This document shows positions 21,076 through 36,417 of a stretch of 64,000 nucleotides of DNA, in pieces. The stretch is from the NCBI GenBank assembly GCA_017354895.1, contig CP071494.1:4960001-5024000 (forward strand). The letters run 5' to 3'. This DNA is from Podospora comata (taxonomy: Eukaryota; Ascomycota; Sordariomycetes; Sordariales; Podosporaceae). Position numbers and translations under genes: made by a program. Under the pieces are notes generated by a model. It ran no database searches, was not told where the DNA came from, and was given only the letters and a program-made list of their open reading frames with translations. How positions within the stretch are numbered: the first letter of the stretch is position 1; each line of letters opens with the position of its first letter.

Positions 21076-24000
21076 AAGACCGAGAGCTCCGTGATTCCCG
21101 GCTCGATCAACCATGATGTTTGCGAACTGTTAGCAAGTGACTTCGAGTTGCCCTTCCAGACAGCCGAACCAGCGATGTCTAGAAAATAGCCATCCATCCG
21201 GTCACACCGTCCTTGTGCATCGTGAGAGTGCCTCATCTATATTGATGAAGAGGGGTGACAGCCCAAAAATAAAGGGCGCCATGTCCCTGCTCTCCAAGGA
21301 ACCCAAACGGAACCGATGAAGAGATATAAAATAGACATCATGTCCCAATAATGCTCGACTTTGGAAAGGATTGTGATCAGTGTTATTCTGGGCCAGAGAC
21401 GGATGAAGGCAGTACAGAGCCCTGGCGCCAACAGCTAACGTCTGACCCCATCCAAAACTCCATCACAATTCATTGACGGTAGGATTGCGAACGAAACATT
21501 CGTCGAGGATGATGCACAGTTGTGGTTCAGCCTGAGCCGCGGTGCCACGAGTCCGAGCTGTAGAAGATGTTGGTTACCTCCCCGTAGGTACTCCACGGGC
21601 CCCGAACGGACGGGATTTAAGGGGCCGATTCCGGTGCTGCGAGTTTTGAGCTGCCGTACTAAGGACGGTCTTTCTGAGCTGCTGGAATCTTGTTGAGAAA
21701 GAGACAAACAACCAGTTTCGAGCTTGCCTTGCCCAAAGCCTGTGATCGCCGCGCTGGGAGCCATTTTTGGTGGTCTAGCAAGCGGATCGATGATAACCAC
21801 TGACGTACGGAGTAGAGGAAAAATTCCAAATAATTATGTTCGCTTCAGGGTTATTGTAGATATGATGCAGGGCAAGATAGCGATTGTGGAGAGCCGTGGC
21901 CGATGCTGCAGCCAGGATGCTCAAGCTCGCCGGGTTGCAGCCCAAATGAGCGCTCGGTGAGAAATCGTTGCATCTGTGTGTGTGTGTTCGTAGTTGTTTT
22001 CTGGTATCAGTCGGTCGGAGGGAAAACAGATCAGTCCCAGAGATGCAAGGCTTCCAATTGCTCCGAGGCGCCCCCCACGGTGGTGTTTTTTTTTTTTTGG
22101 TGACGTGACACTGCAACCATTCACTTGGTGCGTTGTTGAGCCTTATCGCCCGCGGCGTCAGACAGAACAGTTTGGCCGACAGGACGGGAGCTGGTTCTCG
22201 CAGGAAGGAAGCGGCGAGAGTTGTGAGAGTCGCGATAATGCGGGTCGTGGATTCACAATCGCTTCATTTTGTGGTTCATGATACTGGAAGGGGTTACAGA
22301 CACTTTCCTAATTGAGCAAGATGCACCTTGCTGGCCAACCAGGCTTCTATGCAGCTTCCAAGCCTTCCAGTGGCCCGATGCCCGTCCGAGGCCCATCACC
22401 GCTACATCTGCGACAGTGACGAGGTAAGTACCCCCTCCCCCTTCTGCCGGGCAGCCCCCGCGCATACCACAGGTCCTCCCGCAAGCCACCATGTTGCAAG
22501 CCGAGTGTTGAAGCTTTCACGGCTTGTGCCTGGGTTGCCGTTATTGTCGTTGCCGCTCGAAGGATGATCACGGCAAGCATCGGAGCTAAACGCATTTAGC
22601 GCACGATCTTTGCGGAAAAATAAACCCTGGCCTCTTGGCACCTAGTGGAGTCGCCTATCCTCACCACAGCTCTCCCTACCTTATCTCGAGATCCGAGAAC
22701 CTCCTGTTCTCCTTCAACCAATGTTTTGCAAAGCGAACGGTTTTATCACATGCCACCGACGCCGTCATATCGCCATGGTTTGGCGACCTCAGACCTGTCA
22801 GACTGTCTCCTCTTTGATGGCAACATCGAAATCTATGGCTCCCCGAATCGGCAGGTTACCACGGACTCCACACAGACTTCGATGCTGTCTGTAGCAGTTG
22901 CAACCCGTCCCGTCAACATCAACCTCTCCGACTCCAAGTACTGTTGCCAGTCATTGGCATATCGCCGTAGTAAAAAATGTCAGCTCGCATACGCCAGTAA
23001 ACCCACGTCGACGCTTCTACCTCTCATGGGACCCCGGCCCCTTGCGTTGATCACAGACGTTGCGTTAAACTGCTTACATTACTGACTACCACATCTCTGA
23101 CCGCCTGCGATCCATGGAACACTTGCATAACGTCCCGAATTACACATGAATGCACTCTGCGCGTAACCCCTGTTATCCTGAGGCTGAATTGGCTCACCAC
23201 TAGACGGATTTTCTCCCGTTGCCGACTGGTACTACACGAAAAAACACACCAACATTTTCATCACGACGTCCAAAACTCAGGATAACAAGCAGGTGCCATC
23301 GAGAAGACTACAACAAATGACCAGACAAGGGAATTCATCCGAACGGAACGATCTACAGCGCGTCGGCGTCCTCTACTACCGGTAGGGCACCAGTATTACC
23401 ACGGCCTGTAAGTTTTCTCTGCATGGTGACATGCTACCAGATGAGCACGCAAAGAAGCACGTCATGAACAACGATTGCTATCATCCTCGAAACTTAGTCA
23501 CGGCCGTCTCCATCCGTCCGAACATGAGCCCCCCACGTCGCTCAGCAAAACGGGCAGGTTGCGAGGCAGGTTGCGAAGCAGGTTGCGATACAAGGATTGC
23601 AGGTCACTGATCACATCCTGCGTGGTGTTTGGGGAGGATCAGAGAAGCAGGTGTGTGTGCAGCAGCGGAAAGCAGCTTTAAATGTCAAAGGAGCAAAGCT
23701 GATACATGCTCAACCCCCAAACTATCTGCCTGTCGAGGTACCTAGGTAGTCTTGTTGGTCCATGAGACCCTGTACCCTCTTTGCCGGCTGTCACCCACAC
23801 TTCGAGCTTTTCCCCTTCTTTTTACTTTTTACAAATAACCCCCGTTTTGCCGGGGTGCTGGATACTACGACACGTTCTTCTAGAACGCCACATGCAAAGA
23901 GCGAACAATCTGTCAGCCTCGTTCCCGGAATATCTCACCAGGTACCTTACCTCACACATGAACCTTTCCAACAGGATGTGCTCTCGCACTACCCCTGCAT

Positions 24001-24856
24001 TCCCTTCCATCATCCATGCATAGAGCCGACCACGATAGGCGAAGATACATCCCACCTTTCCCGTTATGGATCTCGGGAGCCCTGAAGGTTGGTACAACGG
24101 GTTACACGCGGGCTCTATTTGAGGCGATCGCACACAGATAGTGCCCGGACCCAGTCCAGTTGCACCTATGTTTGTTTTGCAGACACCAGAGAAGTAGTCT
24201 ACCTACGTCCAGAATACCGCAGCCAAGCCAAGCTATGAGATAGTCATCACTGGACGACCTGACTACTTTGGGCAAAATTCCGACCTCCCGCCCCCCTATG
24301 CATCCCACAGCCGACAACACCACAACCTAGGCTCCCTCAATAATACCCAGATTCTCTGCCCCCAAGGGGGGAACGGGGAAACGCCAGGATCATGGCATGG
24401 TCCGGCAAGTAGCCTGCTATTGGATCTCGGGGAAGAGGAAGTCTGAAGATGCCATTCTGGGCGCTATGCGTCTTTGAAAGTACAAGATCCCCAGGTATAA
24501 TAAGACAGAGTAGTTGCCTCCTTGCTTCTGCCTTTCTCTGAATATCCACTTCAGATTACATGGGCAGTCATATAGGACACCGAGGTACCTTACCCTGACC
24601 ATCTCATTCTTGAAACTTCGCGGATCTGTTAGGCTCCAAGTTTCAAATACCCCGTCAACAAAGAGCAGTTTTCGGTATCAGCCCCAGGCAATCTGTTACA
24701 TAGGGAGTGTAAAGCTGTATAAAGGTTCGCAAAGCATTCCAGTGTTTATTCATCTTGTCACCATCTTGAGACGCTAACTACCTTACCGTGTTGTCTGTTA
24801 GACTCTGACACGTACACACCCACACACCAAACATCCACACACAAGCAACGTACAAG
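21076..24856. other. Gene-poor region of 3.8 kb
   Basis: No protein gene could be supported. Open frames here (up to 146 codons, e.g. 22645-23085) lack familiar motifs and have no matching splice or promoter context. Seen: a T11 run near 22087, a good donor-like GTAAGT at 22425 after a short open frame, and imperfect repeats of gcgaggcaggttgcgaagcaggttgcga near 23557-23590. No tRNA or 5S rRNA signature on either strand. It contains the TmpA-like gene promoter at its right end. Confidence 0.5.
24718..24723 (+). promoter_or_regulatory. TATA box of the TmpA-like gene
   Basis: TATAAA lies 134-139 bp upstream of the ATG at 24857. The leader downstream is A/C-rich (cacacacc repeats), typical of fungal 5' UTRs. 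Confidence 0.55.
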
Positions 24857-26737
24857 ATGACGATGCCTTCGCTATCAACAACACAACGGCACGGACTTAT
24901 CAGTGACCTCTCTCAAAACCATGCTCACCCCGGAACCTCTATTCAGACTCTCCCACAAGATATGGATATCTACGAGCCCTCGGACTGTGAATCTGACCAC
25001 TCGGATGACGAGGAAGTTGATCTTCCCCGACAGCCTCCGACCACAGCAATAGCTACTACGCCCCGCCAATTGGAGGATGGGCTCGCTAAGCTTGATTCTA
25101 CTCCGTCTCCTAGAGTCACCATCATCTCCACCCCACTTTCTCTCACTGACAGAGAGGACGAACCTGATTGTCCTGTCACACTTGCTGGGCTGGATCCGGG
25201 CCCGTTGCCCCCGAAGAAGGGGTCCCGAACCTATCGCTACTTTCGTTACAATTTTGGTTCTGTCTACCGCCGAATCTTCTGCCTGGCCTTCTTGGGCAAC
25301 CTCTCGGCCCTCGTCGTCCTCGCTGCCAAACACGGGCTGTCAAGTCAGGCTGAGAGGTTCACCTATCAACAGGCCAGTATAGCGGTCACGGCCAACGTTT
25401 TGGCCGCGCTGCTGGTCAGAAATGAGCATGTGGTCAATGCTTTCTTTTGGGTCTTTGCCGACAAGGCTGTCACCAAGTACCTCCCTCTGAGAGCCAGGAG
25501 GTTGGGGGCCAAGATCTACTCCTACGGCGGTGTCCATTCCGGGTGTGCCGTGGCTGCTACGGCGTGGTACATTGCGTTTCTTGTGCTCCTGACGCTGGAG
25601 TGGACTGGTTCCGACATCGCCGAGGAGCAAGGGATGGTGAAGGGATACATCTACCTCGTCAGCTACACCATCCTCGCACTCTTGGTCAGCATGCTCGCGA
25701 CCGCATGGCCCGAGTTCCGAAGAAGGTGCCACAACTGGTTTGAAGGCGTCCACAGGTTCATGGGATGGACGGCGGTGTTTTTGTTTTGGGTGCAGGTCTT
25801 GCTTCTCACTTATGAGAACTCCTCCCACGATTTCGGCACGGGGCTCGTGCAGTCACCCAACTTTTGGATGTTGGTGGTCATCACGGGCTTGGTCGTCTAC
25901 CCTTGGACAAGGTTAAGGCTCAGAAAGGTCGAGGCCGAGGTGCTATCGAGCCATTGCGTCAAGCTCAATTTTGAGTACAGGGATGTGCACTATGGGCAGG
26001 CAGTTAAATTGACCGACAGCCCTCTGAGAGAGACGCACGGGTTTGGGGTCATCCCTCATCCGTATGCTCCAAAGATTGAAGATGCCACCCACCAGACAAG
26101 CAGTAGCGGCAGCTCCATGGTGTCGGTCGAGAGAGAGAAGACGCAAAAACAAAACAAAGGGTTGTCGCATGCCGGTGAAAAGGGATACTCGGTCATTGTG
26201 TCCAAGGCGGGAGACTGGACGTCCAAGATCATCGCCAATCCGCCCACGCACATCTACACGAGGGGCACGCCGCAGTTTGGCGTCATGAGAGTCGCTGGCA
26301 TGTTTGAACCGTGCGTCATTGTTGCGACGGGATCTGGAATCGCGCCGTGCCTGAGTCTGTTTGTGCAAAAGCCAGACCACCCTGTGAGAATCATTTGGTC
26401 CACCAAGTCACCCTTGCAGACGTATGGGCAGGACATCATTGATCTGCTCTACGCCACCGACCCGCGTGCCATCATCATTGATACCTCCAAGGGCGGCCCC
26501 AAATTCAAAAGGCCAGATTTGGTCAAATTGGCCTATCGAGTTTGGGAGGAGAGCCAAGGAGAGGGACCTGAGCAGTACGCGAGACTGGAGGGGAGAACCA
26601 ACTCAACTGGACGGAAAAAGATTGTCGGCAAGTGCGAGGCCGTGGTGATCATCAGTAACCAGAAGTTGACCGAGAAGGTGGTATATGGGCTGGAGAGCAG
26701 GGGCGTTCCTGCATTCGGAGCCTTGTTCGATTCCTGA
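24857..26737 (+). CDS. TmpA-like membrane flavoprotein oxidoreductase
   Basis: A single exon of 626 residues. It resembles Aspergillus nidulans TmpA, a plasma-membrane flavoprotein that affects asexual sporulation signalling. Residues 1-110 are acidic and disordered (SDHSDDEEVD). Then come about six hydrophobic segments from VYRRIFCLAFLGNLSALVVL to NFWMLVVITGLVVYPW. After the membrane part is a cytosolic reductase-like region: VKLNFEYRDVHYG, a Ser-rich insert (about residues 412-430), EKGYSVIVSKAGDWTSKII, VIVATGSGIAPCLSLF (nucleotide-binding Gly-rich loop) and HPVRIIWSTKSPLQTYGQDI. It ends GLESRGVPAFGALFDS, as ferredoxin-reductase-type NAD domains do. No AMP-binding domain is present. The FAD-binding half is short or divergent compared with ferric reductases. 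Substrate is unknown. Confidence 0.8.
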   Translation: MTMPSLSTTQRHGLISDLSQNHAHPGTSIQTLPQDMDIYEPSDCESDHSDDEEVDLPRQPPTTAIATTPRQLEDGLAKLDSTPSPRVTIISTPLSLTDREDEPDCPVTLAGLDPGPLPPKKGSRTYRYFRYNFGSVYRRIFCLAFLGNLSALVVLAAKHGLSSQAERFTYQQASIAVTANVLAALLVRNEHVVNAFFWVFADKAVTKYLPLRARRLGAKIYSYGGVHSGCAVAATAWYIAFLVLLTLEWTGSDIAEEQGMVKGYIYLVSYTILALLVSMLATAWPEFRRRCHNWFEGVHRFMGWTAVFLFWVQVLLLTYENSSHDFGTGLVQSPNFWMLVVITGLVVYPWTRLRLRKVEAEVLSSHCVKLNFEYRDVHYGQAVKLTDSPLRETHGFGVIPHPYAPKIEDATHQTSSSGSSMVSVEREKTQKQNKGLSHAGEKGYSVIVSKAGDWTSKIIANPPTHIYTRGTPQFGVMRVAGMFEPCVIVATGSGIAPCLSLFVQKPDHPVRIIWSTKSPLQTYGQDIIDLLYATDPRAIIIDTSKGGPKFKRPDLVKLAYRVWEESQGEGPEQYARLEGRTNSTGRKKIVGKCEAVVIISNQKLTEKVVYGLESRGVPAFGALFDS

Positions 26738-26804
26738 ATCTTGTCTTTTAGAAGCTGGGTACGGTATCCTTTATTTGTTTAGTCACGCTGACAAGCATGC
26801 TACA

Positions 26805-28666
26805 TCAAATTTCCCCTGAATCCCAAACCACCACTCCTCCAACTACCGTCAACACACTTCTCAACTGTCTGATCCTTTCCTCCGGAATTGTGAAGTAGTC
26901 CTCACTAAGCACTGCTACATCACCCAGCCTTCCTGTCTCGAGAATACCCAAGCTATGCTCGTCAGGCCCGCCTAAGAACCAAGTGTTGTGTTTCGTAAAG
27001 AGCTCCAGAACTTCTTGTCTGCTGATTGACTGGCCGGGGTTGATGACCTCTCCTTTGGCATTTTTTCCAGTAATTGCATAATACGCATGAGGCCACGGGC
27101 TCAAGGGAGCAATGTTCGCCCCATCAGGACCGAACCCTCCACGGATTCCACTGTCCAGGATTCTTCGAAAAGGAGGTCCGGCGGGGTTTGTTGTGTTACC
27201 TGTCCCTGAAAGATAGAGCCAGCCAGAAACATTCACACCCGCCCCTAATGCCTTTAGTCTTCTGAGAGAATCTGTCGAGATCCTTGGCACATGGGCGACA
27301 ACCCAGCGTAGGTTTTTGATGGAGACTTCGGCGTCGACCTTTTCAAAGCCCTCTAGTTGTGTTTTGAGATCATTTTCTCCAAGAGCGTGTACCTCCAGCC
27401 GCCACCCTGCCTTGGCTATTTTAAGGGCGGCAGCTTCAAAGACGGGCCCGCCGGCGTAGTCTGCGATCCCGACGGCGAACTCGCCGATGGCACCGGTACG
27501 CATCATGTCATTGCCAAAAAAGGGGAACGTGTTGCGCAGGCGCTCTACAAGAGTAGGGTTTTCTGTCGTTGTGTCATCGTGAAGGAAGTTTATGCGAAGC
27601 CGGATGATGCCGTCGAGGTCATTGTACACCGAGAGCCAGGGAAGATGAAAGGTATATAGATCTTCTGAGGCAGCGCCGTCCGAGGATGTGTTGGTCGCAC
27701 TGAAGGCCCCTTGATCCAGCTTTGGTGGCCTGGGTTAGTAAGAGCTCCAATAATGTTCACCAACATCTGTGGCAGGGTGTGCAGGCGGGGCATGAAGGTG
27801 AGGGGGCATATATTGCAAGAAGGACCTACGTGTGTTGTCACTCCGACGCTGGCTGCATACTCCATTGCACTCCTCACGCTCCTCTTCCTCTCCTCAAACC
27901 CCAACAAGCTCTGCCTCAGCCACAACAGCGCTTTTCCATTTTCCAGTCCAGATGCAATACTTCCATTCGTCGCTATCACCACGCTAGCCTCTCTTTCCAA
28001 GATCTCTCTGCCTTTTGTATTTGTGGTAGCCGGACCAGAAAAGGATGTGGAGATGAAGATTGGGTTGTCGTTCACTGCGCTATCCAGCTCCTCCAACGTA
28101 GGGAGTCTCTGTTCCTTGAGCTGATTGGGAGAAAACCCACCGATGGTTGTGATCCACCCATCCTTTGGCACCCCTTTTGCACGCTGCTGATATGTTGCTT
28201 TCACATCAGCAACCGACAAGGACAGCTCCAGAGGGGTATGGTAACCGGGTCTGTTTCCGAGGAGAACAATGTGATTATGGCAGTCTATTAACCCCGGTAC
28301 CGCAACTCGACGTCGGAGGTTGATTTTCCTGACTGGAGAGGACGACTGTGACAAAGTGCGTTCGGCCTCGGGTAAATCGTCGCCAGTATATGCAATGTAT
28401 CCATCTCTGACGGCCAAAATGGAGACTACCAGGTTGCTGGGGCCGATTGTGTGAATTTTGCCGTTATAAAGAAGCACAGACCCGCGTAGAGAGCCCGAAG
28501 TATGGGACTGGGTGATGAAACGAGGGGGCAAAACTGGAGTGAAGGAAGATTCAATCGACAGCGTGGAGTTAGTATTGCTGGACACTTGGACGTCGAGTGG
28601 GGAGGCAAATAGAACCCAGAATTGGAATACGAGTAAGAAGGGTAGGATGGCGATAATGGCGAACAT
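26805..28666 (-). CDS. Membrane-anchored amidohydrolase, YtcJ/amidohydrolase-3 family
   Basis: Exons 28666-27830 and 27719-26805 give 583 residues. The 110-nt intron (GTAGGT..CAAAG) joins GVTTH-LDQGAFSATNTSSDG, and in-frame stops rule out read-through. The first in-frame ATG (28666) begins MFAIIAILPFLLVFQFWVLF, a signal anchor. Metal-dependent hydrolase features: VAVPGLIDCHNHIVLLG (HxH metal pair), VHALGEND and VVAHVPRIS (later His ligands) and GGFGPDGANIAPLSPW (Asp region). Members hydrolyse C-N bonds of amides or cyclic imides; the substrate cannot be told from sequence. It is convergent with the TmpA-like gene, with stop codons only about 70 bp apart, so their 3' UTRs probably overlap. Confidence 0.9.
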
Positions 28667-29283
28667 GATTTTTAGGGTGTTCACGATTAATGGATTTATG
28701 TTCAAGTTGAATGCGGAGCAGACAATTGTGCTGTCAATGCTTCGGTGTATATCCCGTCATATACTACCTAGGGTAGTAAACCCTAGCCACATTATATACC
28801 TGAAAGGTAGGGAAGATACCTTGCCCTCCTTCACTTGAGGGAGGGTACCCGTCGCGATGATCACATACCCACGAAGGAGGGGGAGTGTGGACAGAGGTAC
28901 CTTGGGTAACGAGCCAGTGACTAGGTATCTAGATATGCAATACAATGGAAATACCCGGCGGACAAAAATATCAGCCGAAGCATGCTCCTAGGCCGGTGGT
29001 TCACTAGTCTGAGATGCATACATATATTGGTAGTATTGCATGAGGGGTTGCTCTGGCACCCTGAGCACACTGGTGATGGGTGGTTTTGTGTCATCGTTCG
29101 GAAGTTTGGAGAGCTTGGCTTGCCCATAACCTGCAAAATAAGCCGCACTGCACCCTCTTTTGCAACCAAGACCAATTGAATAGCAATGCTGAAAAGACTT
29201 AGTCACAAGAAAAGGAAAAAGACGTCATTTCTGTCGTATGATATTAATTCTGAGTCTTGGTGGTAAAGCATCCAATCATAAAA
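28667..29283. other. Intergenic upstream of amidohydrolase and tRNA-Thr
   Basis: Promoter region of the amidohydrolase (-). A small inverted repeat (TACTACC/GGTAGTA, 3-nt loop) lies near 28761-28777. No gene was found before the tRNA. Confidence 0.55.
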
Positions 29284-29355
29284 GCCTGCTTGGCCAAGTG
29301 GTAAGGCGTCGCACTTGTAATGCGAAGAGCACAGGTTCGATTCCTGTAGTAGGCA
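29284..29355 (+). tRNA. tRNA-Thr (anticodon UGU)
   Basis: A full cloverleaf with no intron. The acceptor stem is GCCTGCT/AGTAGGC (one G-U pair) with discriminator A. The D-arm has GGCCAAGTGGTAAGGC. The anticodon stem TCGCA/TGCGA encloses loop CTTGTAA, giving anticodon TGT. The T-arm is ACAGGTTCGATTCCTGT, containing the B-box GGTTCGATTCC. A T-rich stretch follows (ttcattttac), consistent with Pol III termination. Confidence 0.96.
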
Positions 29356-29504
29356 TTCATTTTACTTAACCCAGTTACGTTGATCCTGATCACACAAATG
29401 GAACATTTTTGTAATTGCAAATTCATCATGAAAACCTGGAACAGTAGACAGAAATGGCAAACAGACAGAAATGGCAAACAGACAATAACAAGTCAACACC
29501 CAGA

Positions 29505-32500
29505 TCACACTACCCTGCGTCTTTTTGCACTTGACCGAAGCCTTGGAGAACGCCGTCCTCGCTTCAACCCACGAGCCCCATCATCCCAAGCCTCATTTTG
29601 TAATTCCTCCTCCACCCGTATTGCGTGCTGTATGGCCTTGTCCATTCCATTCCTCACATACTCCTCTGGTGTGCTGTCGCCCTCTAGCCTCAGATGCCAT
29701 GCTCGTATACACCGCTTGGGATCAAAAGTTTGTACTGGCAATAGACCGAAAAGACGAGATTCCATTCCACTGCGCATAAAGTCATCCAGTGAAGTCCATG
29801 ATCTAGGACCTTGACGGAATTTCTCAGAAGTTGGGCCCAGTGCTGAATCAACGCTGTGGGTGATGGTCCTGGTTTGAGACGTCTTTGGTCTTTGACTCGG
29901 TACCGTGGTGCCCTGATACCTTCCAGGCAGAGTTTGTGCCACCAACCTCCCCTGACTTGTGGGAATATTCAGATTTCTAGACAGTGTATCGGTACCGCCA
30001 TCTTCATCCTCGCTCAGGACCTGGAGAGTCATGACGCTTGACATCTTCGCCATCGTAGGAGCGTCATCGCCATCGCCAGCGTCTTCCTCTCCAGCCCAAG
30101 GGTTTTCACCGGCATAGAGCTTGCGGTAGTACTCGGCCAGCGGAATTCCCTTCGTCGTGGGAGTGGAGCGCCTCACACTGGAATCAATGTATGACGAGTT
30201 CCCCTCAGCAGCATCTATATTGTCTTGAATATTCTGGTCCATTCTCCCGTCGTTCAGGTCGTCCGGCGCATTAAACAAGTTTCTAAGAGTTGTTACAGAT
30301 TCCTCGTCAGCCAGCATCGATAACCCATCAACAAAGGAGTTTTCTGCAGCTTGTTCTGCCTCGAGTAGTATCGTATCATCAGCTGCCCAAAATGTCGGCA
30401 GGTTTGTGACATCTTTGAGGGTCATGTCTAGGTTTTCGAAGAACCCTGTTCTCAAAACGTATTCGCAGTATTTTTCCAGGCGGTCAAGTGCCCTATTCTC
30501 GTATGAGGGGTCATTCGGGTCTGGCAGGATCGTGGATTTCCCATCAGGATCGGCAGAGCTTGACTGCTCGTGCTCAGCCTCTAACATCCACTCATCGTAA
30601 AGATCGGGCTTGCTCTTGGAATCACGGTGCACAGGCACAGTGCCACCCTCTGTGAATTGTTGATTGTTGATGAACGATATCTGGTCCTTCCACCATTCCA
30701 TGAGGCTTTCTAAGAATCGAACTTCGTTGTCAATCCTACGGATGGTGTCGTTATGTTTGCGGTCGAACTCGTGATGCATGCTGATTTGGGTGTTTAGGTT
30801 TCTCTCCTTGTAAATATGAGCCAAGCTATAATTAGCCTTCCTGCCCTCAAAAGTGGAATTTTCATGATGCTTTTCCTCCTGTAGGTGCTGGACCTTTCTG
30901 CGCTCCACCTCGGTCCAAAAAGAGCTTCTCGCCGCCAAAATATTCTTCACCTGTTTGTCCACAATGACAAGTGTCCTCTTATCAATGTCGGAAAGATTCC
31001 CACGTGTGGCAATGTCGATCTGGCGGGATCTCCGGATGTCGAGAGTACTAAGCTCCCTGGCCATGAAGGGATATAGTTCCCAGACTGGCTTGTTCACTCG
31101 GGCCACGATGGCAGCATCTCTAAGCGGGGAGTTGGTGCTCACAGTTGGGATTGACGACTGGTGCGAGCTCGAGGACTGCTGTAACCTTCCAGACTGTTGT
31201 GGGCTTGAAGACTGATGTGCATGCGAAGGGGTGGACGTCCCGGCCTGGGGGGCGGTGATCAGCGGCTTCACATAAAAGTTGTTCATGAACGGATACATGT
31301 AATTCTTCTCGGCTATTTTGAGCAGTTTTCGTCGGTCATTCAATATTTTGTTGTGCCGGTGAATTGTTCGGACGAGGTCTTTGTACTTCCCACCGCGAGC
31401 TTCCATAACCATGATGACAGCCGACCGGGAAGGCCAAAAAGGAAACGTGTGTACCCTAATCGCCGCAAGAGCCATGTGAGCTTGCTGGAAGTCCTGGGTA
31501 GCAGTGAAAGGCCATCGCTGCGGGTCATAAGCCCGATAAGGCATCCCGCCCCTGATGCCCATGGTCCACATGACCGGGCGATCCCTTTTGTCCTTCGCTC
31601 TTCTATGCTGATCCAGTTTATAGTCGGCCAACGCAATGACATGTCCGTAAAGCCAGTCGTTGCTGGGCCATTCCTCCCAGCGTCTTTCCCTTTGTACCTT
31701 CTTGGTTTGAGTAAATTCAGTCCACCATGCACATGTTGCTTCCTTCATGTCCGCCGTGTTGTCGTATTCTTCGGCTGCGAACTCAAACATATCCTCAAAC
31801 TTCCCCACGAGATCAAGCAGTTCTCCGCTGTATTTTGCTCGCAACTTCTTGGAGGTTGCGAGTTTGGTAAAGGGAAATTTGATCTCATCGCCGGCTTGTT
31901 CCCGTTCGGCAACGTGAAAGGCTAGCTCTCTGCCCAGACCCCACGCTTTGATGCGTTTTTCAGAGATAGTCAACAGTGTCTTCAGCATCACACCGAAATA
32001 CATCTTGTCAAACCACGTCCCCGGCTCTGGAAGCTTTTTCAACCTTGCCTTGTATTCACCGTGAACGTCATGTTTCACGTCACACGCCAGGCCAAAGTCT
32101 GCAAGGTGAATCTGTGGGAAACAGGCGTTAAAGTTTTCGAGTCGTGGGTCTTTTTGTTTTTCTTCAGCAGAAGGGTAGTGCAGCCAAATATTGTGTAAGT
32201 GGCCGTCATTGTGGCCAATCGAGACCCAATCTTTCAACGTTGGATGCTTCAAGTTGGGCTTCAAGTGGTTGTTATTCCGGAGGTTCTCCTCTGGAGATTT
32301 CACATGGCCTGTGTGCAAGTAGGCATAAGCCCGCCCGATTTGGGCGATGAAATGCCAGATGAATTCCTCCGGGACATCCTCGGCTCCTGTACGCTCCGAA
32401 TTTCTAGACAAGCGCCCTTTCTTGTAATTCTCCAGGAGTTCCCAGAGCGAGCCGCCATTGTAGTATTTCATGAACATGGTTGACTGTGAGTCTCCGTGCC

Positions 32501-33089
32501 AGTTCTTTATGTCGTTGTCGGGTCTGGTTCCGTAATCATGTATCTGAACTGCATACATCTGCGAGATTGGATACAGAATAGCTACGTAGTACAGATTTTA
32601 TTAGCAGCTCCGTCTGGATGATGATGGACAACACATACGGTCATATTCTAGCGATCTGTACGCTGCAGGGTCGTCCAAAGTCATGTACTCAATCTCTGGT
32701 ATGATTCCGTTGACATTACTCGACAATCGCCACGAGATATTGCCCAGCACCTGTTTGATGACCACCTGCTCCTCCGGTTTGTCCACAGAGTGGAACAGCC
32801 CTACCATCACACCATTTTTGGTCACGGACTTCGGGAGAGTAAACCAACGGATCAAAACAAAGCCCTTGGGACGAGCCTGTAGCCAGATGAGGGATTTGTT
32901 GGTAACAGGCGATTCGTTTTTGTAAGCTTCTCTTTCGGCCACCTCGGGCCGTTCGAGTGGAAAGGCTACCAGTGTCATGTTTTTCCACCCTCGCTCTTCG
33001 ATCTTCTCGCCAAAAGATGTATCTGTAGAGCGTTGGACGCCCACAAAGCCGGAATCATCGCAAATTGTGCTGTCGTTCGAAGATGCCAT
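29505..33089 (-). CDS. Large protein-kinase-like protein with divergent catalytic loop
   Basis: Exons 33089-32639 and 32581-29505 encode 1,175 residues. The 57-nt intron (GTATGT..CGTAG) joins SLEYD-P-ILYPISQMYAVQ. A bilobal kinase fold is visible: EEQVVIKQVLG (candidate ATP-binding Lys112), PEIEYM (helix-C Glu?), FMKYYNGGSLWELL (hinge region), IGRAYAYLHTGH, then VSIGHNDGHLHNIWL as catalytic loop (Asp276) and IHLADFGLACD as DFG (Asp312). The loop replaces HRDxKxxN by HNDxHxxN. A regulatory tail of about 700 residues follows. It has a charged coiled-coil-like part (ERRKVQHLQEEKHHENSTF) and Ser/Gln-rich stretches. It ends with a basic cluster (LKRGRRSPRLRSSAKRRRVV) suggesting nuclear entry. Fungal genomes hold families of such kinase-like proteins of unknown function; substrate unknown. 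Confidence 0.85.

Positions 33090-36417
<3,328 letters not shown>

Noticed and set aside
22645-23085. 146-codon ORF in the gene-poor region
   Set aside because: No motif, no promoter or splice context, unremarkable composition.
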